Assembly (NCBI GenBank): GCA_002392835.1
Contig: DGHX01000177.1
Coordinates: 1 to 5,755, forward strand
Reading direction: 5' to 3'
Origin: Prevotella sp. UBA3837
GTDB lineage: Bacteria > Bacteroidota > Bacteroidia > Bacteroidales > Bacteroidaceae
Length of the DNA stretch: 5,755 nucleotides
Below, in pieces: positions 1-5,755 of this stretch. The position numbers and the translations under genes are program-made. Under the pieces are notes generated by a model that worked only from the letters and a program-made list of their open reading frames with translations, was not told the DNA's origin and ran no database searches. Positions within the stretch are counted from its first letter, which is position 1; each line of letters starts with the position of its first letter.

Positions 1-1367
1 GGGCGGTGGCACTGGGCGCAGCCCATCTGGGTGAAGAGCACCTTGCCGCGCTGCACCTGGGCATCGTCGAGGTTGCGGGCGGCGGGCACGGCGAGGCCGC
101 GGTGCCACACCATGAACTGGTAGTACTGCTTGTCGCTCATCTCCTCCTGTCCGCCGTAGGGCTTGCCGTTGAGCAGGTACTTCTCGAAGGTGTCCTTATA
201 GGCGATGCTGGGGGTGTTGAGGATTTCGTAGATGCGCTTGCTGATGCCCTCGTCGGTGCCGTCGGCATAGTATGGGTGCAGCTGGCTCTGCTCGTCGGCG
301 CCATGCTCCTTGATGTAGGCAATGACGTCGCGGTCCTCGCTCTGTGCCTTGGCCCAGGCCGTGGTGGTGTAGAGCCAGTGGCGGTCGGAGCGGGTGACAT
401 TGGTGATGTTCCAGATGGCGTTGGCACCGGCACCGTCCTGCAGCGAGCCGCGCGTCATGGCGTAGGTGAAGCGCTTCAGGGGGCCGTGCTGCCCGTTGCG
501 GAACTTACCCGTGTCGTTGTAGGGGGCTGAGTAGTAGGCGGAGGCCTTGAACTGGTTGGCCTCCTTGTCCCACATGGCGGGGTTGAGTTCTATGTAGCGC
601 GACTCGGCACGCCACTGGGCCTCGATGTCCTCGTCGGTGAGGGCGTCGAGCAGTCCGGTGCCATAGACACCGATGGTGGACTCCAGGCGCACCTCATAGT
701 TCTCGGGCTTGGGGTTGGTGTTGAAGGCCGACTGCGGGATGGTGACCTCGGGGTAGATGAGTGCGTACTCTTCGCCGTCGGCGAACTTCATGGGCAGGCC
801 GCTGGGCATCTCGCTGACGGGCAGCCAGTCAATCTTGATCTGGTTCTCGTCGATGGGAGCCTTGAAGGGCGTCATGGCCTGGGTCTGCGGCATACCGGTG
901 ACCTCGCTGATGTAGGCGTTGTTGTCGGGATGGTAGATGACGAGCAGATAGCCGTTGCCGATGTCGTTGGCGCGGTACTGCGTCTGACGCTTGCCGTGGC
1001 CGTAGCTGGGGTGGCAGGCTATGCAGCTGTTGCGCACCCAGGCGGGTCCGAGGCCTCGGCGGGGCTGCTGGTCGAAGGTGTAGAGGTGCTCGAAGAAGTC
1101 CTCGCCGGCGTTGAAGTCCTCCTCCATGCCTGCCACATTGGCGGCGGCGGGGGTGATGGCTGAGTAGCTGGCCTTCTCGGTGGTGCCCAACTGTCCGCCG
1201 GGGTACCACTCCTCAGCCGAGAACACCTCGTTGGCCTTGCCAAATACTTCCTCGGCCTGGGTCAGCTGGCCAAGGTCTACTTTGTTGTCATCATCATCGG
1301 AACATGCTGACAGCAAAGGTGCTGCCAGCATGGTCACGATGGAAAGTCGTGATAGCTTGTTGTTCAT
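1..1367 (-). CDS. Di-heme c-type cytochrome lipoprotein, DHOR (DUF1111/COG3488) family, 3' end cut by window edge
   Basis: The reading frame is open from the ATG at 1367-1365 to the left edge, giving 455 complete codons and no stop, so the C-terminus is missing. Residues 1-22 are a lipoprotein signal peptide with lipobox LSAC (Cys22), followed by SDDDD, the Bacteroides-type surface export signal. There are two c-type heme sites: CIACH at residues 115-119 (bases 1025-1011) and CAQCH at 450-454 (bases 20-6). The second sits in the context RGKVLFTQMGCAQCHR, typical of the DHOR / predicted thiol oxidoreductase family related to MauG and di-heme peroxidases. The roughly 335-residue gap between hemes and an expected full length near 500 fit that family. 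The likely role is redox chemistry at the outer membrane; the substrate is unknown. It starts 21 bases after the imelysin stop, without a Shine-Dalgarno sequence, so it is probably co-transcribed. DHOR genes commonly sit beside imelysin genes, which supports the call. The distal heme ligands cannot be assessed because the end is absent. Confidence 0.93.
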   Translation of the reverse strand, partial: MNNKLSRLSIVTMLAAPLLSACSDDDDNKVDLGQLTQAEEVFGKANEVFSAEEWYPGGQLGTTEKASYSAITPAAANVAGMEEDFNAGEDFFEHLYTFDQQPRRGLGPAWVRNSCIACHPSYGHGKRQTQYRANDIGNGYLLVIYHPDNNAYISEVTGMPQTQAMTPFKAPIDENQIKIDWLPVSEMPSGLPMKFADGEEYALIYPEVTIPQSAFNTNPKPENYEVRLESTIGVYGTGLLDALTDEDIEAQWRAESRYIELNPAMWDKEANQFKASAYYSAPYNDTGKFRNGQHGPLKRFTYAMTRGSLQDGAGANAIWNITNVTRSDRHWLYTTTAWAKAQSEDRDVIAYIKEHGADEQSQLHPYYADGTDEGISKRIYEILNTPSIAYKDTFEKYLLNGKPYGGQEEMSDKQYYQFMVWHRGLAVPAARNLDDAQVQRGKVLFTQMGCAQCHR

Positions 1368-1388
1368 AATATTATGGTTTAATACATA

Positions 1389-2663
1389 TTACTCGTCTAC
1401 GCTCCAGTCCTCGTCGTCGACAAACTCAATGTTCCACACAGTGCTGCAGTACTTGACGAAGGGCGAGGGCATGGCACCAATCTTGCCGATGGCATCATTG
1501 AAAGCCTGCTCCACGCCGACGGTGGTATTGACGGCCTGGAAGAACTTGGCGAAGCTGTGGTCGGCAGCCTTGCCGTTGGTGGAGCCGTACCACACGTTGC
1601 GTATGCTGCGGATATTGTCCTGGAAGTCGGTGATGGAGTTGTAGCTGTAGGGTGACTCTACATAGCTGATGTCGCCTGCTGAGAAGGGATTGGCAATCTT
1701 GGCCGTTCCCACCTCGGTGGCGATGGCAGCGCAGGAGCCCTCATCGTCGCTGAGCACCTGTGCGATAGCGTCCTTCAGTTCAGGGAAGGTGCTCTTTGCG
1801 TTTGTGCCGGCCTGGGCGAGGTTGTCGCCATAGCTGAGTCCGTTCTCGGTGGTGTATTCGAGTCCGGCAGCCTTCACCATGGCCACGCGGCTGGCGTTCT
1901 TCTCGCCCTCCCAGGCCACCTGGAGCTGGAAGCAACGCTCCTTGAGCAGTTTGCAGATGGTCTGAGCGTAGCGCAGCTCCTCAGCACCGCTGACGCTGGT
2001 AAAGTTGCGGTAGGTGTCGTTGGTCTGCAGCTCGGCCACACGGCGCGGCTGGCCGTTGCGGAAGAGGATGAACTCGAGTGCGTGGAAGCCGAGGATGGTG
2101 GCGTCGTCGAGCATCTCGTCGTTCATGCCGCCACGGAAGTAGCTGAGCAGGAGCGAGCGGTTCAGAGGCCATGAGTCGATGGTGGGGTCGATGTCGAAGT
2201 CGCTGGCGGCGCCCATGAGGAAGGCCTCGGAGCGCTCCCAGTTCTCGCGGGCGTCGAGGAAGTCGTCGCAGGCCTCGTTGATCTGGCCCTGCGTGATGGT
2301 GCTGACGGTGAGGCCGCTGAGGGTCTTCTCCAGGTCTTCCACGTCGTCGGCCAGCTCGGTATAGGTGGGCACGATGACGTTGCTGACGAGGTCGGCGAGC
2401 GTCTGGCGCAGAAATTGCTCCTGTTCGCTGTTCAGTTTGGCCGAAGCAATGATGGTGTTGGCATTTTCAAGCTCCGACACCACTTTGGCGCAGGCATCGA
2501 CGGCAGCCTGACCATAGCTCTTGTCCTTGAAGCGGGCATCATTGACAATGGTCGACTCTGAATTGTTACCTGTGTTGTTGTCATCATCGTCATCATCGCT
2601 GCAGGCGGTGAAGGTCAGTGCGCCCAGCACTACAGCCAGGGGCAGAAAGAAATACTTTTTCAT
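1389..2663 (-). CDS. Imelysin-family (IrpA-like, M75-type fold) surface lipoprotein
   Basis: This complete 424-residue protein has a lipoprotein signal peptide (residues 1-20) ending at Cys21, followed by Ser and six Asp, so it is probably lipidated and carried to the outer face of the outer membrane. Imelysin landmarks are all present in order: ARENWERSEAFLMG near 138-151; DPTIDSWPLNRS at 159-170; the signature GxHxxE as GFHALEF at 192-198 (His194, Glu197); SIRNVWYG at 353-360; and MPSPFVK near the C-terminus. Proteins of this family (COG3487, IrpA, ICMP) are iron-regulated in several bacteria, and the GxHxxE motif is thought to bind metal. The old peptidase M75 label is poorly supported. 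The gene lies 46 bases after the porin and 21 bases before the di-heme cytochrome, the expected IrpA/DHOR pairing. The chosen ATG gives an intact signal peptide directly; no Shine-Dalgarno sequence precedes it, as is common in Bacteroidota. The C-terminal tail is acidic. The family call is firm; the substrate is inferred. Confidence 0.95.
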   Translation of the reverse strand: MKKYFFLPLAVVLGALTFTACSDDDDDDNNTGNNSESTIVNDARFKDKSYGQAAVDACAKVVSELENANTIIASAKLNSEQEQFLRQTLADLVSNVIVPTYTELADDVEDLEKTLSGLTVSTITQGQINEACDDFLDARENWERSEAFLMGAASDFDIDPTIDSWPLNRSLLLSYFRGGMNDEMLDDATILGFHALEFILFRNGQPRRVAELQTNDTYRNFTSVSGAEELRYAQTICKLLKERCFQLQVAWEGEKNASRVAMVKAAGLEYTTENGLSYGDNLAQAGTNAKSTFPELKDAIAQVLSDDEGSCAAIATEVGTAKIANPFSAGDISYVESPYSYNSITDFQDNIRSIRNVWYGSTNGKAADHSFAKFFQAVNTTVGVEQAFNDAIGKIGAMPSPFVKYCSTVWNIEFVDDEDWSVDE

Positions 2664-2676
2664 GTGATTTATTTGT

Positions 2677-2703
2677 TTTGAGATTTATGCTGATTTGAGA
2701 TTT
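2677..2703. repeat. Two 10-base direct repeats in the porin-imelysin gap
   Basis: TTTGAGATTT occurs at 2677-2686 and again at 2694-2703 (plus strand), a 17-base period. Together they fill much of the 46-base gap between the porin stop and the imelysin start. On the transcribed strand this reads AAATCTCAAA twice. It may be a chance duplication, a protein-binding site, or part of the leader of the imelysin message. No promoter box of the TAnnTTTG type was seen in the gap. Confidence 0.6.
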
Positions 2704-2709
2704 GGTGGG

Positions 2710-4008
2710 TCAGAGGAAGAAGCCCTCGTAGGTGACGCCGATGTTCACGGCAGGCTCATTATTATATATGCCCTTGAGGAAACGGTTGGTGTATTCGGCC
2801 TTGATGGCAATCTCTGGCACGGGGTAGTAGTTCAGTCCCACGGCCATGCGCTTCACGGCAGTGTAGTCGTAGGCAGTGCCCTTGGTGTCGCTGGCGTAGG
2901 GATTATATGCCTCGTAGCGCCCGAAGACGTAAAGCTTGCGGTCCTGCTGGCGCATGCGCTCCACCTGCGAGAATACATTGTAGCCGGCCTCGATGCCCAT
3001 GGCGTATGCATTCTTCGAAACAAAGGCAGAATGGTGGAAGGGCGACTTCTTGTTCACGCGGTTGTAGACGTACTTCAGCTGGTCGGCATCGCCCAGGTAG
3101 CCGTAGTCGGCCTGTGCGCGCACTATCCAGTTGTGGCGGTTGTAGGTGAGGTCAACGGCCCCGATGGCCACGGTGCCCTTGTACTCGGCATCCACGCCGT
3201 TGGCGTTGCGCGGGTAGCTGTTGCCCACGGACTGTCCGTAGTAGCCGCTCAGGCCCAGGCGCAGGCCGGGCACGGGGTAGTAGTCGAGGCGCAGGGCGCC
3301 GCCGTACTTGTTGGCCACATCGTACTCCATGGGGCTCTTGTGGCCTTTGTGAATCCATCCCACGTTGGTGAAGTGGTCGGCATTGAGGCCGGCCAGCAGC
3401 TGGGCCTCGTAGCGCAGCTTTCCACTACGTCCGAAGAAGCTGACGCCCGTCTGGTGCCAGGTGGAGGGGAGGATGGTGTTCTCGCCCTCGGGTCGATAGA
3501 CGGTGAAGAAGTTGAGGGGTTCGTGGTGGGCGTTGTTCAGGCCCACGGGTACTACGATATGTCCGAGTCGCAGGTTGGCAGCCCGGCAGAATGTCTTCTG
3601 CAGCCAGAACTGCTCCAGCTCCACTTCGCCGCCTTTCTCCGTCTCCTGCTCCCATTCGCCGCCTTCCTCGTCCTCCTTCTCGTAGGCGAGGCCGTTGCCG
3701 CCGTGCTCGAACTCTATCTCCGTGCCCATGCTCCAGCCGCGGCCGAAGTTATAGCCCAAATAGACTACCACATGGGGAAGGTCGAAACGACCATGTGAGG
3801 GGTCATCTTTATGCTGTTCAGGCTGGGAGTAACGGCTGACGTGGTCGCTGTAGAAATTGCGCCCATAGGCCACCTCGCCATAACCGCCCACGCTCAGTCT
3901 GCCTGAGCATTCCTGACTGAACACACTGTCGCCGGCACTCGTCTGCGCACTCACAGTGAGGGAGAGCAGAAGGGCACCGGCGGCCAAAGTGAAATGTTTT
4001 GTATTCAT
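2710..4008 (-). CDS. Outer-membrane beta-barrel porin-like protein
   Basis: This 432-residue protein has a type I signal peptide (charged MNTKH, hydrophobic 8-19, likely cleavage after VSA at 19-21). The rest alternates short amphipathic, Tyr/Gly-rich strands with polar loops, for example GGYGEVAYG, GALRLDYYPVPGLRLGLSGYYG and MAVGLNYYPVPEIAIKAEYTNRF. It ends with aromatic residues (YEGFFL), as expected of a barrel. It resembles Bacteroidota porins loosely related to the OprO/OprP phosphate-selective class; the solute is not deducible. Residues 110-132 hold an unusually acidic segment with 12 Asp/Glu, next to EFEHGG. I chose the ATG at 4008 over an in-frame upstream ATG at 4047, because 4047 lies inside the -7 promoter box and would give a poor signal peptide. 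AAAGGAA lies two bases before ATG. It appears to be the first gene of an operon with the imelysin and di-heme cytochrome, and may be their outer-membrane channel. A long open frame on the opposite strand is a compositional shadow. Confidence 0.8.
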   Translation of the reverse strand: MNTKHFTLAAGALLLSLTVSAQTSAGDSVFSQECSGRLSVGGYGEVAYGRNFYSDHVSRYSQPEQHKDDPSHGRFDLPHVVVYLGYNFGRGWSMGTEIEFEHGGNGLAYEKEDEEGGEWEQETEKGGEVELEQFWLQKTFCRAANLRLGHIVVPVGLNNAHHEPLNFFTVYRPEGENTILPSTWHQTGVSFFGRSGKLRYEAQLLAGLNADHFTNVGWIHKGHKSPMEYDVANKYGGALRLDYYPVPGLRLGLSGYYGQSVGNSYPRNANGVDAEYKGTVAIGAVDLTYNRHNWIVRAQADYGYLGDADQLKYVYNRVNKKSPFHHSAFVSKNAYAMGIEAGYNVFSQVERMRQQDRKLYVFGRYEAYNPYASDTKGTAYDYTAVKRMAVGLNYYPVPEIAIKAEYTNRFLKGIYNNEPAVNIGVTYEGFFL

Positions 4009-4044
4009 TGTTCCTTTAATTAACACTCGTTTTCTAATCGGGTG

Positions 4045-4075
4045 CAAAGGTACAATGGTTTTAGGTATTATGCAA
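4045..4075 (-). promoter_or_regulatory. Bacteroidota-type (sigma-ABfr) promoter for the porin-imelysin-cytochrome operon
   Basis: On the minus strand, TACCTTTG (4052-4045) matches the Bacteroides -7 consensus TAnnTTTG exactly. A TTG (4075-4073), the core of the -33 element, lies 20 bases upstream, within the usual spacing. Transcription should begin a few bases downstream, around 4041-4038, leaving a leader of about 30 bases before the ATG at 4008. This placement also excludes the in-frame upstream ATG at 4047 as the start. Confidence 0.75.
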
Positions 4076-4078
4076 TAC
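4065..4078. promoter_or_regulatory. Short dyad overlapping the -33 element, candidate operator
   Basis: GTATT-ATGC-AATAC (plus strand) is a 5+5 base inverted repeat with a 4-base centre, and it covers the -33 TTG of the porin promoter. A regulator bound here would block polymerase. It does not match the Fur consensus well, and a dyad this short in AT-rich DNA may be chance. Confidence 0.3.
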
Positions 4079-4140
4079 TCAAAATTGATGATTTAACGTG
4101 CCGACATTGCTGTAGTGCATCACATAAATACACACACAGG

Positions 4141-5109
4141 CTAATTGTTCACCGAACCTCCGACGATATCGAGCAGCTCGTTGGTGATAGCCTGCTGGCG
4201 GCTCTTGTTGTACTGCAGGTTGAGCTGACGCAACAGCTCGTCTGCATTGTCGGTAGCCGTCTGCATGGCAACCATACGGGCTGCGTGCTCCGATGCCACG
4301 CTGTCGAGTAAGGCAGTGTAGAGCATGAGGTGTGCCAGCTTGGGTATAAGCTGCGAAAGCACCGTGTCCATGTCGGGTTCGACGATGAAGTTGTCATTCA
4401 GCGGCTTCGTCTCGTCCTCCTTGCGCTCACGCTCACGACGGTTCTTCTTCAGGTATTCCTGAGCCTTCCGTGTGACTACATTCGAGGTGAGGTCGCGCTC
4501 ATGGTCACGCTCCAACTCGGTCTGGATGTCGATAGGCAGGAACACCTTACGGGTGAGGACCTGTGAACCGGCACTCTTGAAGTGGTGGTAAACAAGCTCC
4601 ACACGGTCGATCTCGCCCTTGACAAATCGCTCGCCAAGAGCTCTGGCCAGCTCAATGCAGGGTGCCACCGAGGGATGGTCGACCATATCGGCATACTCGC
4701 CCTTGACGTTGTAGCCCAGCTTTGCTGCCTTCTCGGCTACTTTTCGCCCAATGGGATAGACCTCCACATTGTCGGCCCCCAACTGCTCGGCATAGTCGTT
4801 CACGGCATGCTGCATCAGCTTGATGACATTGGCATTGAAGCCACCACAAAGCGACGAGTTGCTTGAGAACACCACCAAGGCTACACGCTTCACGGGGCGC
4901 TCCTGATCGTAGACGGTCTGTGCCTCGGCCTCGGCTGCAAGGAAACTCTTCAGTATGTGCTCAAGAAGCGTCTCATAGGGCAGCATGTTCTGAATGGCAA
5001 CCTGGGCATGGTGCAGCTTAGAGCTGGCCACCATTTTCATGGCAGAAGTAATCTTGCGAGTCGAGTTGACCGAAGCAATGCGTCCTTTTATCTCTTTTAG
5101 ACTTGGCAT
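4141..5109 (-). CDS. atpG: F-type ATP synthase gamma subunit
   Basis: This complete 322-residue gamma subunit is the rotating central stalk of F1, transmitting c-ring rotation to the alpha3beta3 catalytic head. The N-terminal helix MPSLKEIKGRIASVNSTRKI with TSAMKMVASSKL is canonical. The central Rossmann-like part carries SSLCGGFNAN (85-94). The C-terminal helix contains SEHAARMVAMQTATDNA (273-289) and YNKSRQQAITNELLDIVGG (300-318), close to the family signature. At 322 residues it exceeds the 287 of E. coli. The excess is mostly a highly charged segment around 198-238, containing KKNRRERERKEDE, just before the conserved FIVEPD (241-246). The order atpA-atpG is the normal operon order. Instead of the usual short spacer, 149 bases separate it from atpA, almost all of it a palindromic element. 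The start is fixed by the conserved N-terminus; no Shine-Dalgarno sequence is evident. The stop is TAG at 4143-4141. Confidence 0.98.
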   Translation of the reverse strand: MPSLKEIKGRIASVNSTRKITSAMKMVASSKLHHAQVAIQNMLPYETLLEHILKSFLAAEAEAQTVYDQERPVKRVALVVFSSNSSLCGGFNANVIKLMQHAVNDYAEQLGADNVEVYPIGRKVAEKAAKLGYNVKGEYADMVDHPSVAPCIELARALGERFVKGEIDRVELVYHHFKSAGSQVLTRKVFLPIDIQTELERDHERDLTSNVVTRKAQEYLKKNRRERERKEDETKPLNDNFIVEPDMDTVLSQLIPKLAHLMLYTALLDSVASEHAARMVAMQTATDNADELLRQLNLQYNKSRQQAITNELLDIVGGSVNN

Positions 5110-5123
5110 AATCTAGTGAATAT

Positions 5124-5263
5124 AATTAGTAATTAGAAATGAGTAATTAGTAATTATGATTACAGGCAACAGCGCCAAGGTGTTATCCCGGCCATGAATG
5201 CTGCCCGAATACAGCTTGCCATGGTAATCATAATTACTCATTACTAATTACTCATTACTCATT
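5124..5263. repeat. Palindromic, MITE-like intergenic element between atpA and atpG
   Basis: The left arm (5124-5163) and right arm (5224-5263) are inverted copies matching at 35 of 40 positions; the inner 13 bases, TAATTATGATTAC, are identical. Each arm is a run of degenerate 7-base units TAATKAG (left units begin at 5123, 5130, 5137, 5144 and 5151). The 60-base centre is much richer in GC and contains a further GGCAA (5165-5169) / TTGCC (5216-5220) pairing that would extend the stem. The outer end of the right arm includes the atpA stop codon (5261-5259); 14 bases separate the left arm from the atpG ATG. Without it the spacer would be of normal operon size, which suggests insertion. No clear target-site duplication and no transposase were seen. 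In RNA it would form a long AU-rich hairpin within the atp transcript. Whether it is mobile, regulatory or inert cannot be told from one copy. Confidence 0.85.
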
Positions 5264-5755
5264 TAAAAGTGGCGGCGATGTCGGCCATGACAGCCTCGAT
5301 CTTGCCCGTTGTCTCATCGTCAATCTTACCGCTGCCCAGTGTCTCGATGACCTCGGGGGCCGTGGTACGTAGTTTGTCGAGGAACTGCTCCTGGCACTGT
5401 CGCACCCTGTCGATGGGCACTTCGCGCATCAGGCCATGCACGCCGCAATAGAGAATTGCCACCTGCTCGCCGACGGGCATGGGGCTGTACTGCGGTTGAA
5501 TGAGCAGCTGGTTGTTCTTTCGGCCACGGTCGAGCGTCATGGCGGTCACGGCATCCATGTCGGAGGAGAACTTCGAGAAGGCCTCCAGCTCACGGTACTG
5601 TGCCTGGTCAATCTTCAGCGTGCCTGCCACTTTCTTCATTGACTTAATCTGTGCCGAGCCACCCACACGGCTCACCGAGATACCCACGTTGATGGCGGGG
5701 CGGAAGCCCTGGTTGAAGAGGTCGCTCTCCAGGAAGATCTGTCCGTCGGTGATGG
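5259..5755 (-). CDS. atpA: F-type ATP synthase alpha subunit, C-terminal part (5' end beyond window)
   Basis: The frame is open from the right edge to the TGA at 5261-5259, giving 164 residues of the C-terminal portion. It begins with ITDGQIFLESDLFNQGFRPA, followed by INVGISVSRVGG, the highly conserved alpha-subunit stretch. The Arg in SVSRVGG (bases 5669-5667) corresponds to the catalytic arginine finger (E. coli alpha Arg376). Next come MKKVAGTLKIDQAQYRELEAF and QPQYSPMPVGEQV, then the C-terminal helical domain ending ADIAATFK. Alpha carries the non-catalytic nucleotide sites and supplies the arginine finger to the beta site. A GTG at 5687 and later ATGs are internal and not starts. The last codons and the stop abut the palindromic element, yet the protein ends where Bacteroidota AtpA is expected to end, so no truncation is evident. 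Confidence 0.97.
   Translation of the reverse strand, partial: ITDGQIFLESDLFNQGFRPAINVGISVSRVGGSAQIKSMKKVAGTLKIDQAQYRELEAFSKFSSDMDAVTAMTLDRGRKNNQLLIQPQYSPMPVGEQVAILYCGVHGLMREVPIDRVRQCQEQFLDKLRTTAPEVIETLGSGKIDDETTGKIEAVMADIAATFK

Noticed and set aside
6..530. A 174-codon open frame on the plus strand at the left edge
   Set aside because: It is antisense to the di-heme cytochrome, whose frame holds two CxxCH motifs and a lipoprotein signal. The plus-strand product is Val/Gly/Leu-rich without recognisable features.
829..1209. A 126-codon open frame on the minus strand in another frame of the cytochrome gene
   Set aside because: The product is Arg/His/Pro-rich and overlaps the cytochrome frame completely, as expected of an out-of-frame reading of GC-rich codons.
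2695..3798. A 367-codon open frame on the plus strand opposite the porin
   Set aside because: Its translation is low-complexity (rich in Val, Ala, Gly, His and Leu), with no signal peptide or motif, and it mirrors the GC-rich third positions of the porin. The porin has a signal peptide, promoter and operon context.
4009..4047. An upstream in-frame ATG at 4047 adding 13 residues to the porin
   Set aside because: It lies within the TACCTTTG -7 box, upstream of the expected transcription start, and would place a charged stretch before an otherwise normal signal peptide.
4065..4090. A possible Fur box upstream of the porin
   Set aside because: The AT-rich dyad shows only partial similarity to the 19-base Fur consensus, so naming the regulator is not justified.
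5160..5231. A 23-codon ATG-to-TAA frame on the minus strand that spans the loop of the atpA-atpG palindrome
   Set aside because: Both ends fall in the inverted-repeat arms because the inner arm contains ATG on one strand and TAA on the other by symmetry. There is no ribosome-binding site or known motif. It would deserve revival only if many copies keep the frame.
5124..5263. Reading the palindrome as a simple intrinsic terminator of atpA
   Set aside because: The arms are AT-rich and long, the loop is 60 bases, there is no GC stem with a following U run, and atpG belongs to the same operon.

Overview
The window reads as a piece of a Bacteroidales chromosome (Bacteroidota; Prevotellaceae-like is my best guess, genus not resolvable by eye). 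The grounds are: AtpA followed directly by AtpG with Bacteroidota-type sequence; two lipoproteins whose Cys is followed by Ser and a run of Asp, the Bacteroides-type surface lipoprotein export signal; a perfect TAnnTTTG promoter box; and starts that mostly lack a Shine-Dalgarno sequence. Every gene lies on the minus strand, so transcription runs from high to low coordinates.

Layout in transcription order. (1) 5755-5259: C-terminal part of atpA (F1 ATP synthase alpha), cut by the window edge. (2) 5263-5124: a 140-base imperfect palindrome between atpA and atpG. Its 40-base arms are built from degenerate TAATKAG heptamers, and its outer end includes the atpA stop codon. (3) 5109-4141: complete atpG (F1 gamma). 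(4) 4140-4009: a 132-base spacer with a Bacteroidota promoter but no obvious terminator. (5) 4008-2710: an outer-membrane beta-barrel porin-like protein. (6) 2663-1389: an imelysin-family (IrpA-like) lipoprotein with an intact GxHxxE motif. (7) 1367 to the left edge: a di-heme c-type cytochrome lipoprotein of the DHOR (DUF1111/COG3488) family, truncated by the edge just after its second CxxCH motif.

Genes 5-7 are spaced by 46 and 21 bases and look like one operon transcribed from the promoter near 4045-4075. Imelysin/IrpA proteins and DHOR cytochromes are known neighbours in iron-linked loci. The inferred job is acquisition or redox handling of iron or another metal at the cell surface: the porin gives passage through the outer membrane, and two lipoproteins are probably displayed on its outer face. 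The iron link rests on family knowledge; no convincing Fur box was seen. The least explained item is the palindromic element inside the ATP synthase operon. The protein families themselves are known; no wholly new system is evident.
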